A stretch of 64,000 nt of DNA. It comes from Zizania palustris. Taxonomy: Eukaryota; Streptophyta; Magnoliopsida; Poales; Poaceae. Numbering within the stretch: the first letter of the stretch is position 1; every line of letters starts with the position of its first letter. The stretch spans positions 83,979,023 to 84,043,022 of the forward strand of contig JAAALK010000289.1 of assembly GCA_019279435.1 (NCBI GenBank). Direction: 5' to 3'. This document shows, piece after piece, positions 8,581 through 17,837 of the stretch. The notes under the pieces are model-generated. The model made no database searches. It was not told where the DNA came from and saw only the letters and a list, made by a program, of their open reading frames with translations. The position numbers were made by a program, and so were the translations under genes.

Positions 8581-9880
8581 GAGTGCATTGTCAACACTCC
8601 TCTTCTTCAGCTCTTCAGCACCTGCGAACAAATGTGGAAACACGAAAACAAAACACAAGAAAACAAAGAAGAAGAAAAATAAGGTAAAAAGTTTAACCCT
8701 AATGACCAAAAGCCGAACAAAAGCAAGAAGCGGTCATTATGGTTAATCAAAACATAAAAGCTCAAAATGAGTGTGATTTCAGAACAACAAGGATACCAAC
8801 AGAGTAAAAACTCCCCCTTAAACTCTGATCCCAAATTTTCTCCCCCTTGTTGACAAGTGAACTCATCAAGCACTCAATAGAGACACAGACTCCCCCTGAA
8901 ATGCAACTCCCCCTTAAAATATGCAGTGAATTCAACTGGAGTGCATAAGGAGTGTAGAAAGTATGCTTCTCAAATATGATTGACTACAATTACAGCATCT
9001 AACAAGTATAGCAAAAGAGATATTGTCTAAGACACATGGCATGATCAGTGCAACAGATGATATCTAAAGAAAGTCATTAGCACACATTTTTCAGTTTTTG
9101 CAAACAAAAAGCATCACCACATTTTCCAGTAAACAAGCAAGGTAAAGCATGAGATGCAAAAGCTATCTGATATCTACCAAGATAAGCATTATCCAAAACA
9201 AAGTGCTTCAGCAAACTTGTTATCATTTCATTTTTCAGGCTTTTTCTCTTTCCTTTTTCATTTTTGCCAGGGGTTATTTGCATGTCAAACCTTATGCTGA
9301 CCGACCAAGTCAAGCCTAGGCCAGAACTGGACCATCAGAAGCTTAAGACATTGGTCTTGGCACACACTACACTGTCCTAGTTCATACCAAAGTGCTATGG
9401 TATGCAGTCCAGAACAAATGTAATGCGACGAAGCAAACCCACCTGGATCTTTTCAAGTTATGCACAAAAAGGGCATGGATTTTTCATTTTTCTGGTTTAT
9501 AGCATATTTCCATGATTAAAGCATACAGATGTCCAAGTTGCATATTTGCATCCAAGTCAGGAACTAGCTACAAGGCATGTACCAGATAACAAGAACATTC
9601 AGCCTACGCATGCTAGTTACCAGAAGCAATGGTGATCATTTTTCAATTTTAAAGCATAAAAAGCCATGCATATGACAGATATCAGACATATCAAGTGAAC
9701 TGAAGCAAAGCATGATCATCGACAAGTAATCAAAAGCATGTACCAGCTAGAATGAGTAAAGCAGTTCAATCATATAACAGAAGCAAGCTCAAACGTGTGA
9801 TATGTGAATATGCAAGATATGAACACACACAAAAAGACTCAAGAAAAAGTAAAGAAGAACGAAAACTGACGCAAAATATC
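8581..9880 (-). other. Copia-B 3' noncoding region between RNase H and PPT
   Basis: About 1.3 kb with no credible frame. It aligns well with 60450-61773 of copia-I, with single-base and other non-triplet indels, which argues against coding. Additional AGGGGGAG-like tracts (reverse complement near 8812, 8842, 8892, 8909) lie close to the PPT. In some SIRE elements this interval holds an env-like frame; none is visible here. Confidence 0.7.
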
Positions 9881-10486
9881 CTAGAAAGGATACACAACAC
9901 CCAAATCCCCTCGTAAACGCTCAAATGTAGACTGATCTAGGGGTTTGGTGAAAATATCAGCCAACTGATGATGGGTATCAACATGAACAAGGTCAATGAC
10001 ACCTTTCTCATATTGATCCCGCAAGAAGTGAAAGCGCACATCAATATGTTTGGTTTTTGAATGGAGACACGGGTTTTTCCCTACACTAATAGCACTAGTG
10101 CTGTCGCAAAACAATGGAATCCTGGTAGGAAAGAACAACCCAAAATCTCGCAGAGTGGAAATCATCCAAACCAACTATGAGCAGCAGCTAGCAGCAGCTA
10201 CGTACTCAGCCTCTGTGGTCGAAAGAGCAACTCCAGATTGCTTTCGAGAAGACCAAGAGACAAGAGAAGAACCAAGAAACTGGCAAGTACCAGAAGTCGA
10301 CTTGCGATCCAACCGGCACCCACCGAAGTCAGCATCCGAAAATCCAGATAAATCGAGAGAAGATGATGCTGAATAGAAAAGACCAAGATCGGGCGCATAA
10401 GTAAGATACCTGAATATGCGTTTGACAGCTTGCCGATGAGACGCGCGTGGTGAAGACTAGAAACGCGCGCAAAGTCCCACGGCGAA
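9881..10486 (-). pseudogene. pol: Copia-B RNase H tail, cut by TAG codons
   Basis: Continues the pol frame after its first stop. It reads FAVGLCARF, then SSPRASHRQAV, FSDADFGGCRLDRKSTSG, STTEAEYVAAASCCS and, after a third stop, LVWMISTLRDFGLFF, VDTHHQLADIFTKPLDQ to the end at 9881. Stops are at 10487-10489, 10457-10459 and 10175-10177, all TAG in the same frame. The third is CAG in copia-I. Apart from these three codons the RNase H is continuous, with its acidic residues present. Confidence 0.88.
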
Positions 10487-13072
10487 CTATATGTCCGGTC
10501 TTGTTGCCGTCAAGTACAACAGCGAACCGATCATCCCTCGAAACTCCCTTTCATTGACCTTGACGCCGCTCTCATCCTTGTCCAGACCCCCAGAAGTGCC
10601 CATTGGGGTCATCTGCGGCTTCAATTCACCACCAAAGTCAAATTTCTTTAACATATCACGAGTGTACTTACCTTGGTGGATGAAGGTGCCGTCCTCGGTC
10701 TGCTTGATCTGGAGCCCTAAGAAGTACTTGAGCTCACCCATGAGACTCATCTCAAACTCACTGTGCATCTGCTCAGAAAACTTGGACACAAGATCATTAG
10801 TAGTACCTCCAAAAATAATATCGTCCACGTAAATCTGAGCAACTAAAAAATGTGAAGCATCTCTGAGCAAGAAAAGAGTTTTGTCCACAGAACCCATCAC
10901 AAAGCCCTTCCCCAACAAAAATTGCTTCAACCGGTCATACCAAGCCCTGGGGGCTTGCTTCAACCCGTATAAAGCTTTGTGCAACTTAAAAACATGTCGA
11001 GGAAACTTAGGGTTCTCAAAACCGGGGGGTTGCCTAACATAAACCTCCTCTTCTATGTACCCGTTCAGAAAAGCACTCTTAACATCCATTTGAAAAAGCT
11101 TAAAACCCTTCGAAACGGCAAAAGCTAGAAGAATACGAATGGACTCAAGACGGGCAACAGGAGCGAAGGTTTCTTCAAAGTCAATACCTTCCTTCTGGCA
11201 ATAACCCTGGGCAACTAGTCGAGCCTTGTTGCGCACCACGACCCCATCTTCACCTTGTTTGTTCTTGAATACCCACTTGGTGCCTATGGGGTTGCATCCT
11301 GGTGGCGGCTCAACTAATGTCCAAACCCGATTACGGACAAAATTCTCAAGCTCTTCTTGCATAGCATTAATCCAATTAGAATCAGAAAGAGCATGAGAAA
11401 CGTCTCTAGGCTCAAAAGATGCAACAAACGCAGATTCAGCAAACACAGCAAGAGAGGCAGAAGAACGCAAAGTTCTCTCAGTCAGATCACCTATGATGAG
11501 CTCTGAGGGATGGTCACGCTGAACTGCTCGAGTTCCCTGGTGATCTGAAGTCACCTCACCAGAGTCAGCAGCTGGCACCTCTAGACTCGACTGAGGGGGC
11601 TCGATCGTAGTGGAAGAAGTGATCAGAGGTCCGCCCTCATCCTCAGTCGAAGTCTCAGAAGGTGTGGGCTCTGCGGGGGATGCAGAAGGCCCACCCTCAT
11701 CAGCAGCTGGAGTATCCTCATCTTCCTCGAAGATGGACTCTCCGAGCTCATCATCACCAGAAAGCTCAAAAGAAGGAGTCAAAGAAGGCAAGGACTCATC
11801 AAATGAAACCTCACAAGACTCGACAAGCAGCTGGGATTCGAGGTTCCAAACACGGAAGCCTCGAGAATGCAATGCATAACCAAGAAAAACACCATCCCAG
11901 CAACGAGACTCAAACTTGTCCAAATGCCCTCCCTTCTTGAGCACAAAGCACTTGCAGCCAAACGCTCGCAAGTGGCTCACCTTGGGCTGTTTGCCAAACC
12001 GCAACTCGTACGAGGTCTTACCTAGGTAAGCTCTGAGAAAAATGCGGTTGGCCAGATAGCAAGCCGTGTTCATGGCTTCAGCCCAAAAACGCCTAGGAGT
12101 CTTGTGCTCATCGAGCATCGTCCTGGCCATCTCGACTAGCGTGTGGTTCTTTCGTTCCACAACGCCGTTCTGTGGGGGAGTGTAAGGAGAAGAAAACTGA
12201 TGGTCCAGACCCTGATCACTACAGAAGCTGACGAACTGAGAGTTCTTGAACTCAGAGCCATTGTCGGAGTGAATTGCTAACATCCGACCATTGTTCTCAT
12301 TCTTCAGCTTCAAAATCAGGTCATGAACAAATTGAAAAGTTTCATCCTTAGACTCCAAAAAGAAAACCCACGAGAATCGAGAAAAGTCGTCAACAATAAC
12401 AAGTGCATACCATTTCCCACCGACTGAACATACCCGAGCAGGACCTACAGTGTCCAAATGTAAAAGCTCGCCCGGATACAAAGTCATCACCTGAGTCACA
12501 GGTGAGTGAGAAGCGGCAACCATTTTCCCATGACGACAGGGATGACAAACTAGATCCTTCTCCATCTTAAGCTTGGGCAATCCTCGGATGAGGTCCATAG
12601 AGCTTAACCTGACTAGCAGATCAAAACTCAAGTGACCTAACCTCCTATGCCACTTCCAGAGCTCAGAAGAAGATCCAGCAATCAAACAGCGAGAAGGGCC
12701 AAAAGAACTAGAGAAGTCAATTCGAAAAACTTTACCGAAAGGTAAAATCTGACAAATCAAAGACCCTCTAGAATCAACCACAGAAGAGTTGCCCTTCTTA
12801 AAACGCACTTCCAAACCATCCTCAAGAAGTTGCGAAACCGAAATCAAATTGAAGTTCAAATTCTTAACCAAAGCAACATTCTTCAAAGAGAAATGATCTG
12901 AAATGCGAATTGAGCCTATGCCACTCACTTTCCCTTGACCGCTGTTCCCGAACGTGATGTATTCTTTGGAGCTCGGGGGAGTGAGACTGGAGAACCATCT
13001 GTGATGTCCCGTCATGTGGCGAGAGCATCCTGAGTCCATGATCCAAACATCCTCCAGTCCCCGGTCCTGCAC
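10487..13072 (-). CDS. pol: Copia-B Pol: protease, integrase, RT, start of RNase H (861 codons)
   Basis: The polyprotein makes and integrates element cDNA. Protease shows DSG at residues 13-15. The integrase zinc finger is H142, H147, C176, C179, and the catalytic triad is D207, D270, E306, exact DD35E spacing. The linker is acidic and Ser/Pro rich. RT spans about 570-790, with GTKWVFKNKQGEDG, DVKSAFLNG, LYGLKQAPRAWYDRL and YVDD at about 747-750. The frame ends in TAG after LYLTATRPDI, where RNase H should continue. The start is set at GTG 13072 only because gag stops there; pol lies in the -1 frame relative to gag, and the pol frame stays open a little upstream, so expression by frameshift is likely. 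Confidence 0.93.
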   Translation of the reverse strand: MQDRGLEDVWIMDSGCSRHMTGHHRWFSSLTPPSSKEYITFGNSGQGKVSGIGSIRISDHFSLKNVALVKNLNFNLISVSQLLEDGLEVRFKKGNSSVVDSRGSLICQILPFGKVFRIDFSSSFGPSRCLIAGSSSELWKWHRRLGHLSFDLLVRLSSMDLIRGLPKLKMEKDLVCHPCRHGKMVAASHSPVTQVMTLYPGELLHLDTVGPARVCSVGGKWYALVIVDDFSRFSWVFFLESKDETFQFVHDLILKLKNENNGRMLAIHSDNGSEFKNSQFVSFCSDQGLDHQFSSPYTPPQNGVVERKNHTLVEMARTMLDEHKTPRRFWAEAMNTACYLANRIFLRAYLGKTSYELRFGKQPKVSHLRAFGCKCFVLKKGGHLDKFESRCWDGVFLGYALHSRGFRVWNLESQLLVESCEVSFDESLPSLTPSFELSGDDELGESIFEEDEDTPAADEGGPSASPAEPTPSETSTEDEGGPLITSSTTIEPPQSSLEVPAADSGEVTSDHQGTRAVQRDHPSELIIGDLTERTLRSSASLAVFAESAFVASFEPRDVSHALSDSNWINAMQEELENFVRNRVWTLVEPPPGCNPIGTKWVFKNKQGEDGVVVRNKARLVAQGYCQKEGIDFEETFAPVARLESIRILLAFAVSKGFKLFQMDVKSAFLNGYIEEEVYVRQPPGFENPKFPRHVFKLHKALYGLKQAPRAWYDRLKQFLLGKGFVMGSVDKTLFLLRDASHFLVAQIYVDDIIFGGTTNDLVSKFSEQMHSEFEMSLMGELKYFLGLQIKQTEDGTFIHQGKYTRDMLKKFDFGGELKPQMTPMGTSGGLDKDESGVKVNEREFRGMIGSLLYLTATRPDI

Positions 13073-13074
13073 AA

Positions 13075-15831
13075 TCAGTGGCTGTAAGTGGGAGCAAATG
13101 GTCCGGCACCAGGTTTAGCAAAAGAGCTAAACCAGTGTCGAGCCATCTGCTCAAAAGATGGAAAGCGAAAACCATCAAAAGAGTTTGGACCAAAACGCGG
13201 CTCAAAGCGTGGTCCTCGATTCTGCCTAACCCTGCGGCCACGAGGTCCAGAACCGTAGCCAACACGGTCTGGAACTCTACCGGAATGGACACCACCAACT
13301 GGAGCACGGGCAAGAAAGCCGTCTCCTCTACCACCACCTACACGACGCGGCCTGGCCTCCAGCCTCTCCCCGCGCCGAGGAACACGCAGTCTACCACCCT
13401 GCTGGTAGAACTGCTCCTGATCACTACGAGCCTTCTCTGCTCTTTCAACCCGCTTCCTCCTGAAGCAGAACTCCAAAAGATGCCCGTCTCTCTGACAGTA
13501 CTCACAATGATAGGTGGGCTTCTTGGAATGTGGTTGAGGCTTGGGATGTTTGGGCTTGGTAGTGTTTGGTGTGGTCTTTTTGGGTTGAGAGGGTCCAGGA
13601 AGAGAGTCTAAAGAAGAGTGGAGGTGTTTGGGCTTAGGAACCCAGATAGGCTTCTTGGGCAGAGCTTTGGGTGGTTCATGAATCACTCCATCCTTGGGCT
13701 GACAAGCCTGGGAGGTCTCAGTGGAGTGAGTCTTGGGGTATCTTTGCTCAGGAGTCATTTTACTCCACTCCACTGCCCGGCTAATGGCACTCTCAAAGTC
13801 AGCCTTGGTGTAGGTGTAACCTACCCCAAACCCATCCTGCCTCTTGAACTGCTGGATCATCATGCCAAGCTGTGGCTCTCTGGCACTGATCCAACTCAAG
13901 ATAGAACGGAGGTAAAAGTTTTCATTCTGAGAATCTGCTAGCTCCTCTCTCAAGGAAGCTAAAACCTCCACCTGAGACAAGCAGGTCTCACACTCACTCT
14001 CTACTTGGACAGACTTTTCAGCTTTCAGCTTGATCAACTCCATTCTAAGAGACAGACAGTTCTCACAGACAGTGGGTGGAACTGACAATGTCTCAAGCTC
14101 TAGCCTAGTCTGCGCAAGCTCAGCTCTCATTCTCTCCAAATCACCTAGATGCTCATCGCCCTTGTCTTTCAGCTCAGCTAAACTAGCAAGATGAGATGGG
14201 CAATCAGCACAGGGTGCGACGGCAGTGGCTTGAGCATCTTTCAGCTCCAGCTGAGCGCTTTCAAGCTCAGTGGCCAAAGCGTCCCTCTCATCAACCCTTT
14301 CTGTGTACCTGGACTTCAGAGTCGACAGGTCACACAGAAGCACCTCGCACTTAGGGCACTCACTGCTATCACCCAAGCAAGGGGAAGAAGATAGACTCTC
14401 AATTCTGCCGTTGGCTACGGCAAGCTTACTCTCTAACTCATCTATCCTCTTCTTGGCCCCCCTAAGCAGTTTTTCCCGATACTTTAACTCCTGACGATTG
14501 CTCTCAAGTAAATCAAATATTTCGCGCTCGTAGGATGATACCTTGTTGTCGTCGTTGTCGGAGTCGTCGGAGGAGCTCTTTTCTTCCTTATCCCCAAGAG
14601 CCATTGAGCAGAAACTCTTGCGGGATCTTCGGCGCTGATGTGAGCGGCTCTTCGGTCTGTCCCCGAAGGCCATGAAGCAAAGGCCTGCCGGATCGTCCTT
14701 GTCCTTCCCCCTCCTGATGGTGATCTCCTCATCGCTTGAACTTGATGAAGAGGAAGAAGACGTGGACCGCTTGGAGTAGCTCTTCTCCATCTCGGCGAAG
14801 AAGGCCTTGTCGCGCTTCTTGTTCTCTCGCCGGTAGTCCTTCAGGGCCTTTCTGAAGAATCTGGTCTTTGGCTTGCCCTTGTTGAAGGAGGAGCTGTCCT
14901 GCTTGCCGGAGTCGTGGAAGCCACCACCGGTGCCCTTCTTGTGGCCATTGCGCTTGGGGCAGTCGGCGATGAAATGTCCTGGATCACCACACTCAAAGCA
15001 TCCGGTCTTTGTGCCGTGTCTCTTGATCATTCTTTTGTCATAAACACGACGCACCCGGTTGTTAAAAAGACACAAATCATCATCTCCCAACAACTCAAGC
15101 TGGTCCTCAGTGATAGACATCAAGGAGAACCCAGCACAGCTCACAGATGAGGGATCAACAGAAGGTGTAGCAAGGGCCAGGGATTTTGATCCAGAACCAG
15201 TGAGATTTGATCTCAGCTGGATATCTACCTCAGTGGCCTTCAGCTTGCTAAACAACTCAGAAATGGTCAAGGTGTCGTAAGAAGTGCTCTCAACGATAGA
15301 GGATACCTTGATCTCCCAGATCTTTGGGTCCAAGGTATGGAGAACCTTGAGCGCCTGCTCGTGATCTGAGACTAACTGAGCACCCTCAGCCTTGTTGTCC
15401 CGAAGCTTGTTAATGATCGATTGAAAACGACCAAACAAGGCTTCAACAGATTCACCCGGCTTCTGTGTGAAGTTCTCATATTCACGCCGGTAGGTCTGAT
15501 AGATCCGAGCCTTGACATGGGCTGTTCCCTCATGGTGTGCCTTGAGGGTAGCCCAGATCTCTCTCGCAGTGGAGAGATGGCTCACATGCTCAAACTCAGT
15601 GGGACCTAAACCAGAGAAAAGAATGTTCATAGCCTTACTGTTGCTCAGATGCTGAGCAATGATACCAGCAGTACCCTGCTCAGTGACTGGCAATATGACA
15701 AACGTGGTGTGAACGCAAATGTCCCAAATGTCCGAACCCTGGCTCATGAGATAGGCTCGCATGCGAGTCTTCCAATAGTTATAGCCATAGGCTTCCAAGG
15801 ACGGGACCTTGCCAGGAGAAGTCATGGTCAC
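13075..15831 (-). CDS. gag: Copia-B Gag, 918 residues, intact
   Basis: Structural protein that packages element RNA. Residues about 15-200 form the copia capsid-type domain (EAYGYNYWKTRMRAYL, SHLSTAREIWATLKAHHEGT, SVEALFGRFQSI). A CCHC knuckle is at C278-C281-H286-C291. A Ser run and acidic/basic segment (357-430) follow. A long coiled coil (about 435-645) carries four CxxC pairs: C492/C495, C541/C544, C589/C592, C614/C617. A second CCHC knuckle is at C776-C779-H784-C789, then an Arg/Gly-rich tail. The ATG at 15831 lies about 50 bp after the PBS; a second ATG two codons on is the one kept in copia-H. It is far larger than a typical copia Gag (about 300-400 residues) and fits SIRE-type Gags. 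No stop or frameshift. Confidence 0.95.
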   Translation of the reverse strand: MTMTSPGKVPSLEAYGYNYWKTRMRAYLMSQGSDIWDICVHTTFVILPVTEQGTAGIIAQHLSNSKAMNILFSGLGPTEFEHVSHLSTAREIWATLKAHHEGTAHVKARIYQTYRREYENFTQKPGESVEALFGRFQSIINKLRDNKAEGAQLVSDHEQALKVLHTLDPKIWEIKVSSIVESTSYDTLTISELFSKLKATEVDIQLRSNLTGSGSKSLALATPSVDPSSVSCAGFSLMSITEDQLELLGDDDLCLFNNRVRRVYDKRMIKRHGTKTGCFECGDPGHFIADCPKRNGHKKGTGGGFHDSGKQDSSSFNKGKPKTRFFRKALKDYRRENKKRDKAFFAEMEKSYSKRSTSSSSSSSSSDEEITIRRGKDKDDPAGLCFMAFGDRPKSRSHQRRRSRKSFCSMALGDKEEKSSSDDSDNDDNKVSSYEREIFDLLESNRQELKYREKLLRGAKKRIDELESKLAVANGRIESLSSSPCLGDSSECPKCEVLLCDLSTLKSRYTERVDERDALATELESAQLELKDAQATAVAPCADCPSHLASLAELKDKGDEHLGDLERMRAELAQTRLELETLSVPPTVCENCLSLRMELIKLKAEKSVQVESECETCLSQVEVLASLREELADSQNENFYLRSILSWISAREPQLGMMIQQFKRQDGFGVGYTYTKADFESAISRAVEWSKMTPEQRYPKTHSTETSQACQPKDGVIHEPPKALPKKPIWVPKPKHLHSSLDSLPGPSQPKKTTPNTTKPKHPKPQPHSKKPTYHCEYCQRDGHLLEFCFRRKRVERAEKARSDQEQFYQQGGRLRVPRRGERLEARPRRVGGGRGDGFLARAPVGGVHSGRVPDRVGYGSGPRGRRVRQNRGPRFEPRFGPNSFDGFRFPSFEQMARHWFSSFAKPGAGPFAPTYSH

Positions 15832-15877
15832 TACTGGGGTTTAGAACCGGTTAAGGTATGGAAAAAACCCTAACCTC

Positions 15878-15889
15878 GCTCTGATACCA
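15878..15889 (-). other. Primer binding site of copia-B
   Basis: TGGTATCAGAGC on the minus strand, two bases inside the 5' LTR. It is complementary to the 3' end of plant initiator-Met tRNA, the usual Ty1/copia primer. Confidence 0.92.
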
Positions 15890-15891
15890 CT

Positions 15892-17832
15892 TGTAGGACC
15901 GAAAGTAGCGACCAGAGGGGGGGGGTGAATGGGCGCCTTAAAAATTCTCTCGAATCAATGGCCTGTTCCCAATACCCAACGCACCTCAAAAGACTACGCA
16001 GCAGAAAATAAACAGAAGGCCTAAGTCTAAGGGTATCTAACCTAGAAGCAACTGATGATAAACAGAGAACTATTAAAGTAGTGCAACTAGGCAGATGAAC
16101 ACGGTGTAACATGCCTAAACTTTCCAATGAAATGATCTAAGTATATGTAAGGTGAAATGAGAAGTTACTGTCCAAATTTGTCTCCTGTTCTGAACTTGGC
16201 GAAGCCTGCTTCGCCCGTCGAGGTCTGCTTCGGAGATGGTGACGAAGCCTGCTTCGGAGGTCAGTTGCGAGGCTTGTCCGAGATGCCGAAGGTGTTTCGG
16301 TCTAACCTAGTTCGAAGGAGCAGGGAGCGAAGTATGCTTCGGAGCGAAGTGACAGATTCGGAGCCTGCTTCGAAGTGTGCACTTCGAAGACAAAACTTCG
16401 AACACAGCTTCGAACCGAATGCTTCGAAGCAAAACCTTCGAACAGACAGCTTCGAACACAACACACAAACAGACAACCTTCGAACAAAGAAGCGAAGCCT
16501 GTCACACGACAGAAAACCAAGTCCGAAGCCTATACTCTACTTCTGAAAAGAGCAAGCTTCGAAAAGAGAAGCGAAGGGTGACACGCCACACAAAAGTCAG
16601 TGCGAGGCCTATCGGAACTACAAGCTTCGAACCCAACTTCGAAAACTATCGAGGTATGGACTTCGAACAGCTAGAGCCGAACCCCCTTTGCACTGTCGTT
16701 CGAAGTATGCGATGCTGTCCGTTCAGAAATACTTCGAAGCTTAGTAACACAGGACGCAAACCGAAAATCGAAGATCGAACGAAGCCTTCGAAGGTGTTAG
16801 ATCGAAGCCTGCCTCACGGAGCTGAGGGGCTTCGAACAGAGAAGGGCTTCACCAGAAACACAGCCAGAAAAGGTGATAGAGCTTGTCAGCTTCAATCAAA
16901 AAGCTGTGCAGTAGAAGGTAAGAAGCTGCAGTAAAGCAGTACTACTTGCAACAGCAAGAACTAGTACTACTAGCGTGAAGAACACACCCAACCGAAGCTT
17001 CCAAAGCCTCAAAAATCATGGGAAAACTTGCTATGCTAATGAAATGTAGCCATTAAAAACTTTGCAGATGCTGCACACAACGTAATAGGTCCTTTACTGC
17101 AACATTAAATGCAAGGCATTAAACACAAGAGCAAAAACTTCCTGGCGGCGCAAGCAAGGAACAGGAGAAGAGAGAGGCAAGGCAAGAGACAAAAAGTGAC
17201 CCAATAGAGTGGATTTGATTTCAGCCAAAAGGGTAGTCCAAACCCTAGGGATTGGGGTCCTATTTATAGGCTGCCCAACACTAGGAAAATTCTACCAGCC
17301 CCTTAGGGTTTTTACAGACTCAAGAATAAAGGAAAAGACTCTACTGCCCTTAGGTATTTTTACAGACACGACTGACTGACTGTGGGCCTAGAGTTACAGA
17401 TGACTTATCCAGAAGCTTAGCTTTCGTAGTGACTACGGCTTCTCTTCTGGACAGTCGGATACAGAATCAACGGTTGTCAGTTTTGCGCCGAAACTGACAA
17501 AGCCTCCACCGGCTTTGCACCAGGTACCCGGATTGGGCCGGCCCGACTCCGCAGCTCTCTCAGCCCGGCAATCGCTCACCGCCCGTGTACCTGAGTCAGT
17601 CCTGGTCAACAGCCCAGTGGGTCTTCTACTGCTTCTGGCCCATGTACCCAGATTGGGCCAGCCTGACTTCGCAGCCTCCTCTGCCCGACAGTCGCTTGCT
17701 GCCCGTGTACCTGAGTCACACGCGACCCATCAAACAGTAGATCTCTTCTTCTTCTGTCCTCTTTGACTATCGTTGACAATGACTCATCACTTCTGGAGCC
17801 ATGAGGCCCACGCTATTCAGCATGGCTCCTCA
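15892..17832 (-). repeat. Copia-B 5' LTR (1941 bp)
   Basis: Same structure as the 3' LTR: U3 modules, inverted repeats at 17476-17498 and 17425-17437, and a TTCGAA-rich interior. Its U3 end TGAGGAGCC directly abuts the TSD, so the 30 bases before TGAGG at the 3' LTR are the PPT region, not LTR. Confidence 0.94.
17261..17268 (-). promoter_or_regulatory. TATA box of copia-B 5' LTR
   Basis: Reverse complement TATAAATA. This is the copy that would drive transcription of the genomic RNA. Confidence 0.78.
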
Positions 17833-17837
17833 ACCCC
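17833..17837. repeat. TSD of copia-B, right copy
   Basis: ACCCC, after which the gypsy-2 LTR resumes (CCAACACAGATAAACTC). Confidence 0.85.

Larger units (their letters stand above)
6628..17832 (-). mobile_element. Copia-B: complete SIRE-like Ty1/copia element, 11.2 kb
   Basis: Two LTRs of 1939 and 1941 bp flank PBS, gag, pol (protease, integrase, RT, RNase H) and a PPT. The copia order (integrase before RT), iMet PBS, large Gag and long LTRs fit the SIRE/Maximus lineage. A perfect 5-bp TSD, ACCCC, lies at 6623-6627 and 17833-17837. The LTRs differ at roughly 30 sites by eye, so insertion is recent. Gag is intact; pol is open except for three TAG codons near its end. Confidence 0.96.

Noticed and set aside
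8567..8596. LTR start at TGTTGACAATG, 30 bp outside TGAGGAGCC
   Set aside because: The copia-B 5' LTR and the copia-H LTR both begin at TGAGGAGCC, and the B TSD abuts it; the extra bases hold the PPT.
9077..9313. 78-codon minus frame as an env-like gene of copia-B
   Set aside because: Not preserved in copia-I because of indels; no signal peptide or membrane pattern.
12864..13337. 157-codon minus-strand frame over the Gag/Pol junction (also 56843-57316)
   Set aside because: It overlaps the real Gag and Pol frames in the third frame; its conservation follows from theirs.
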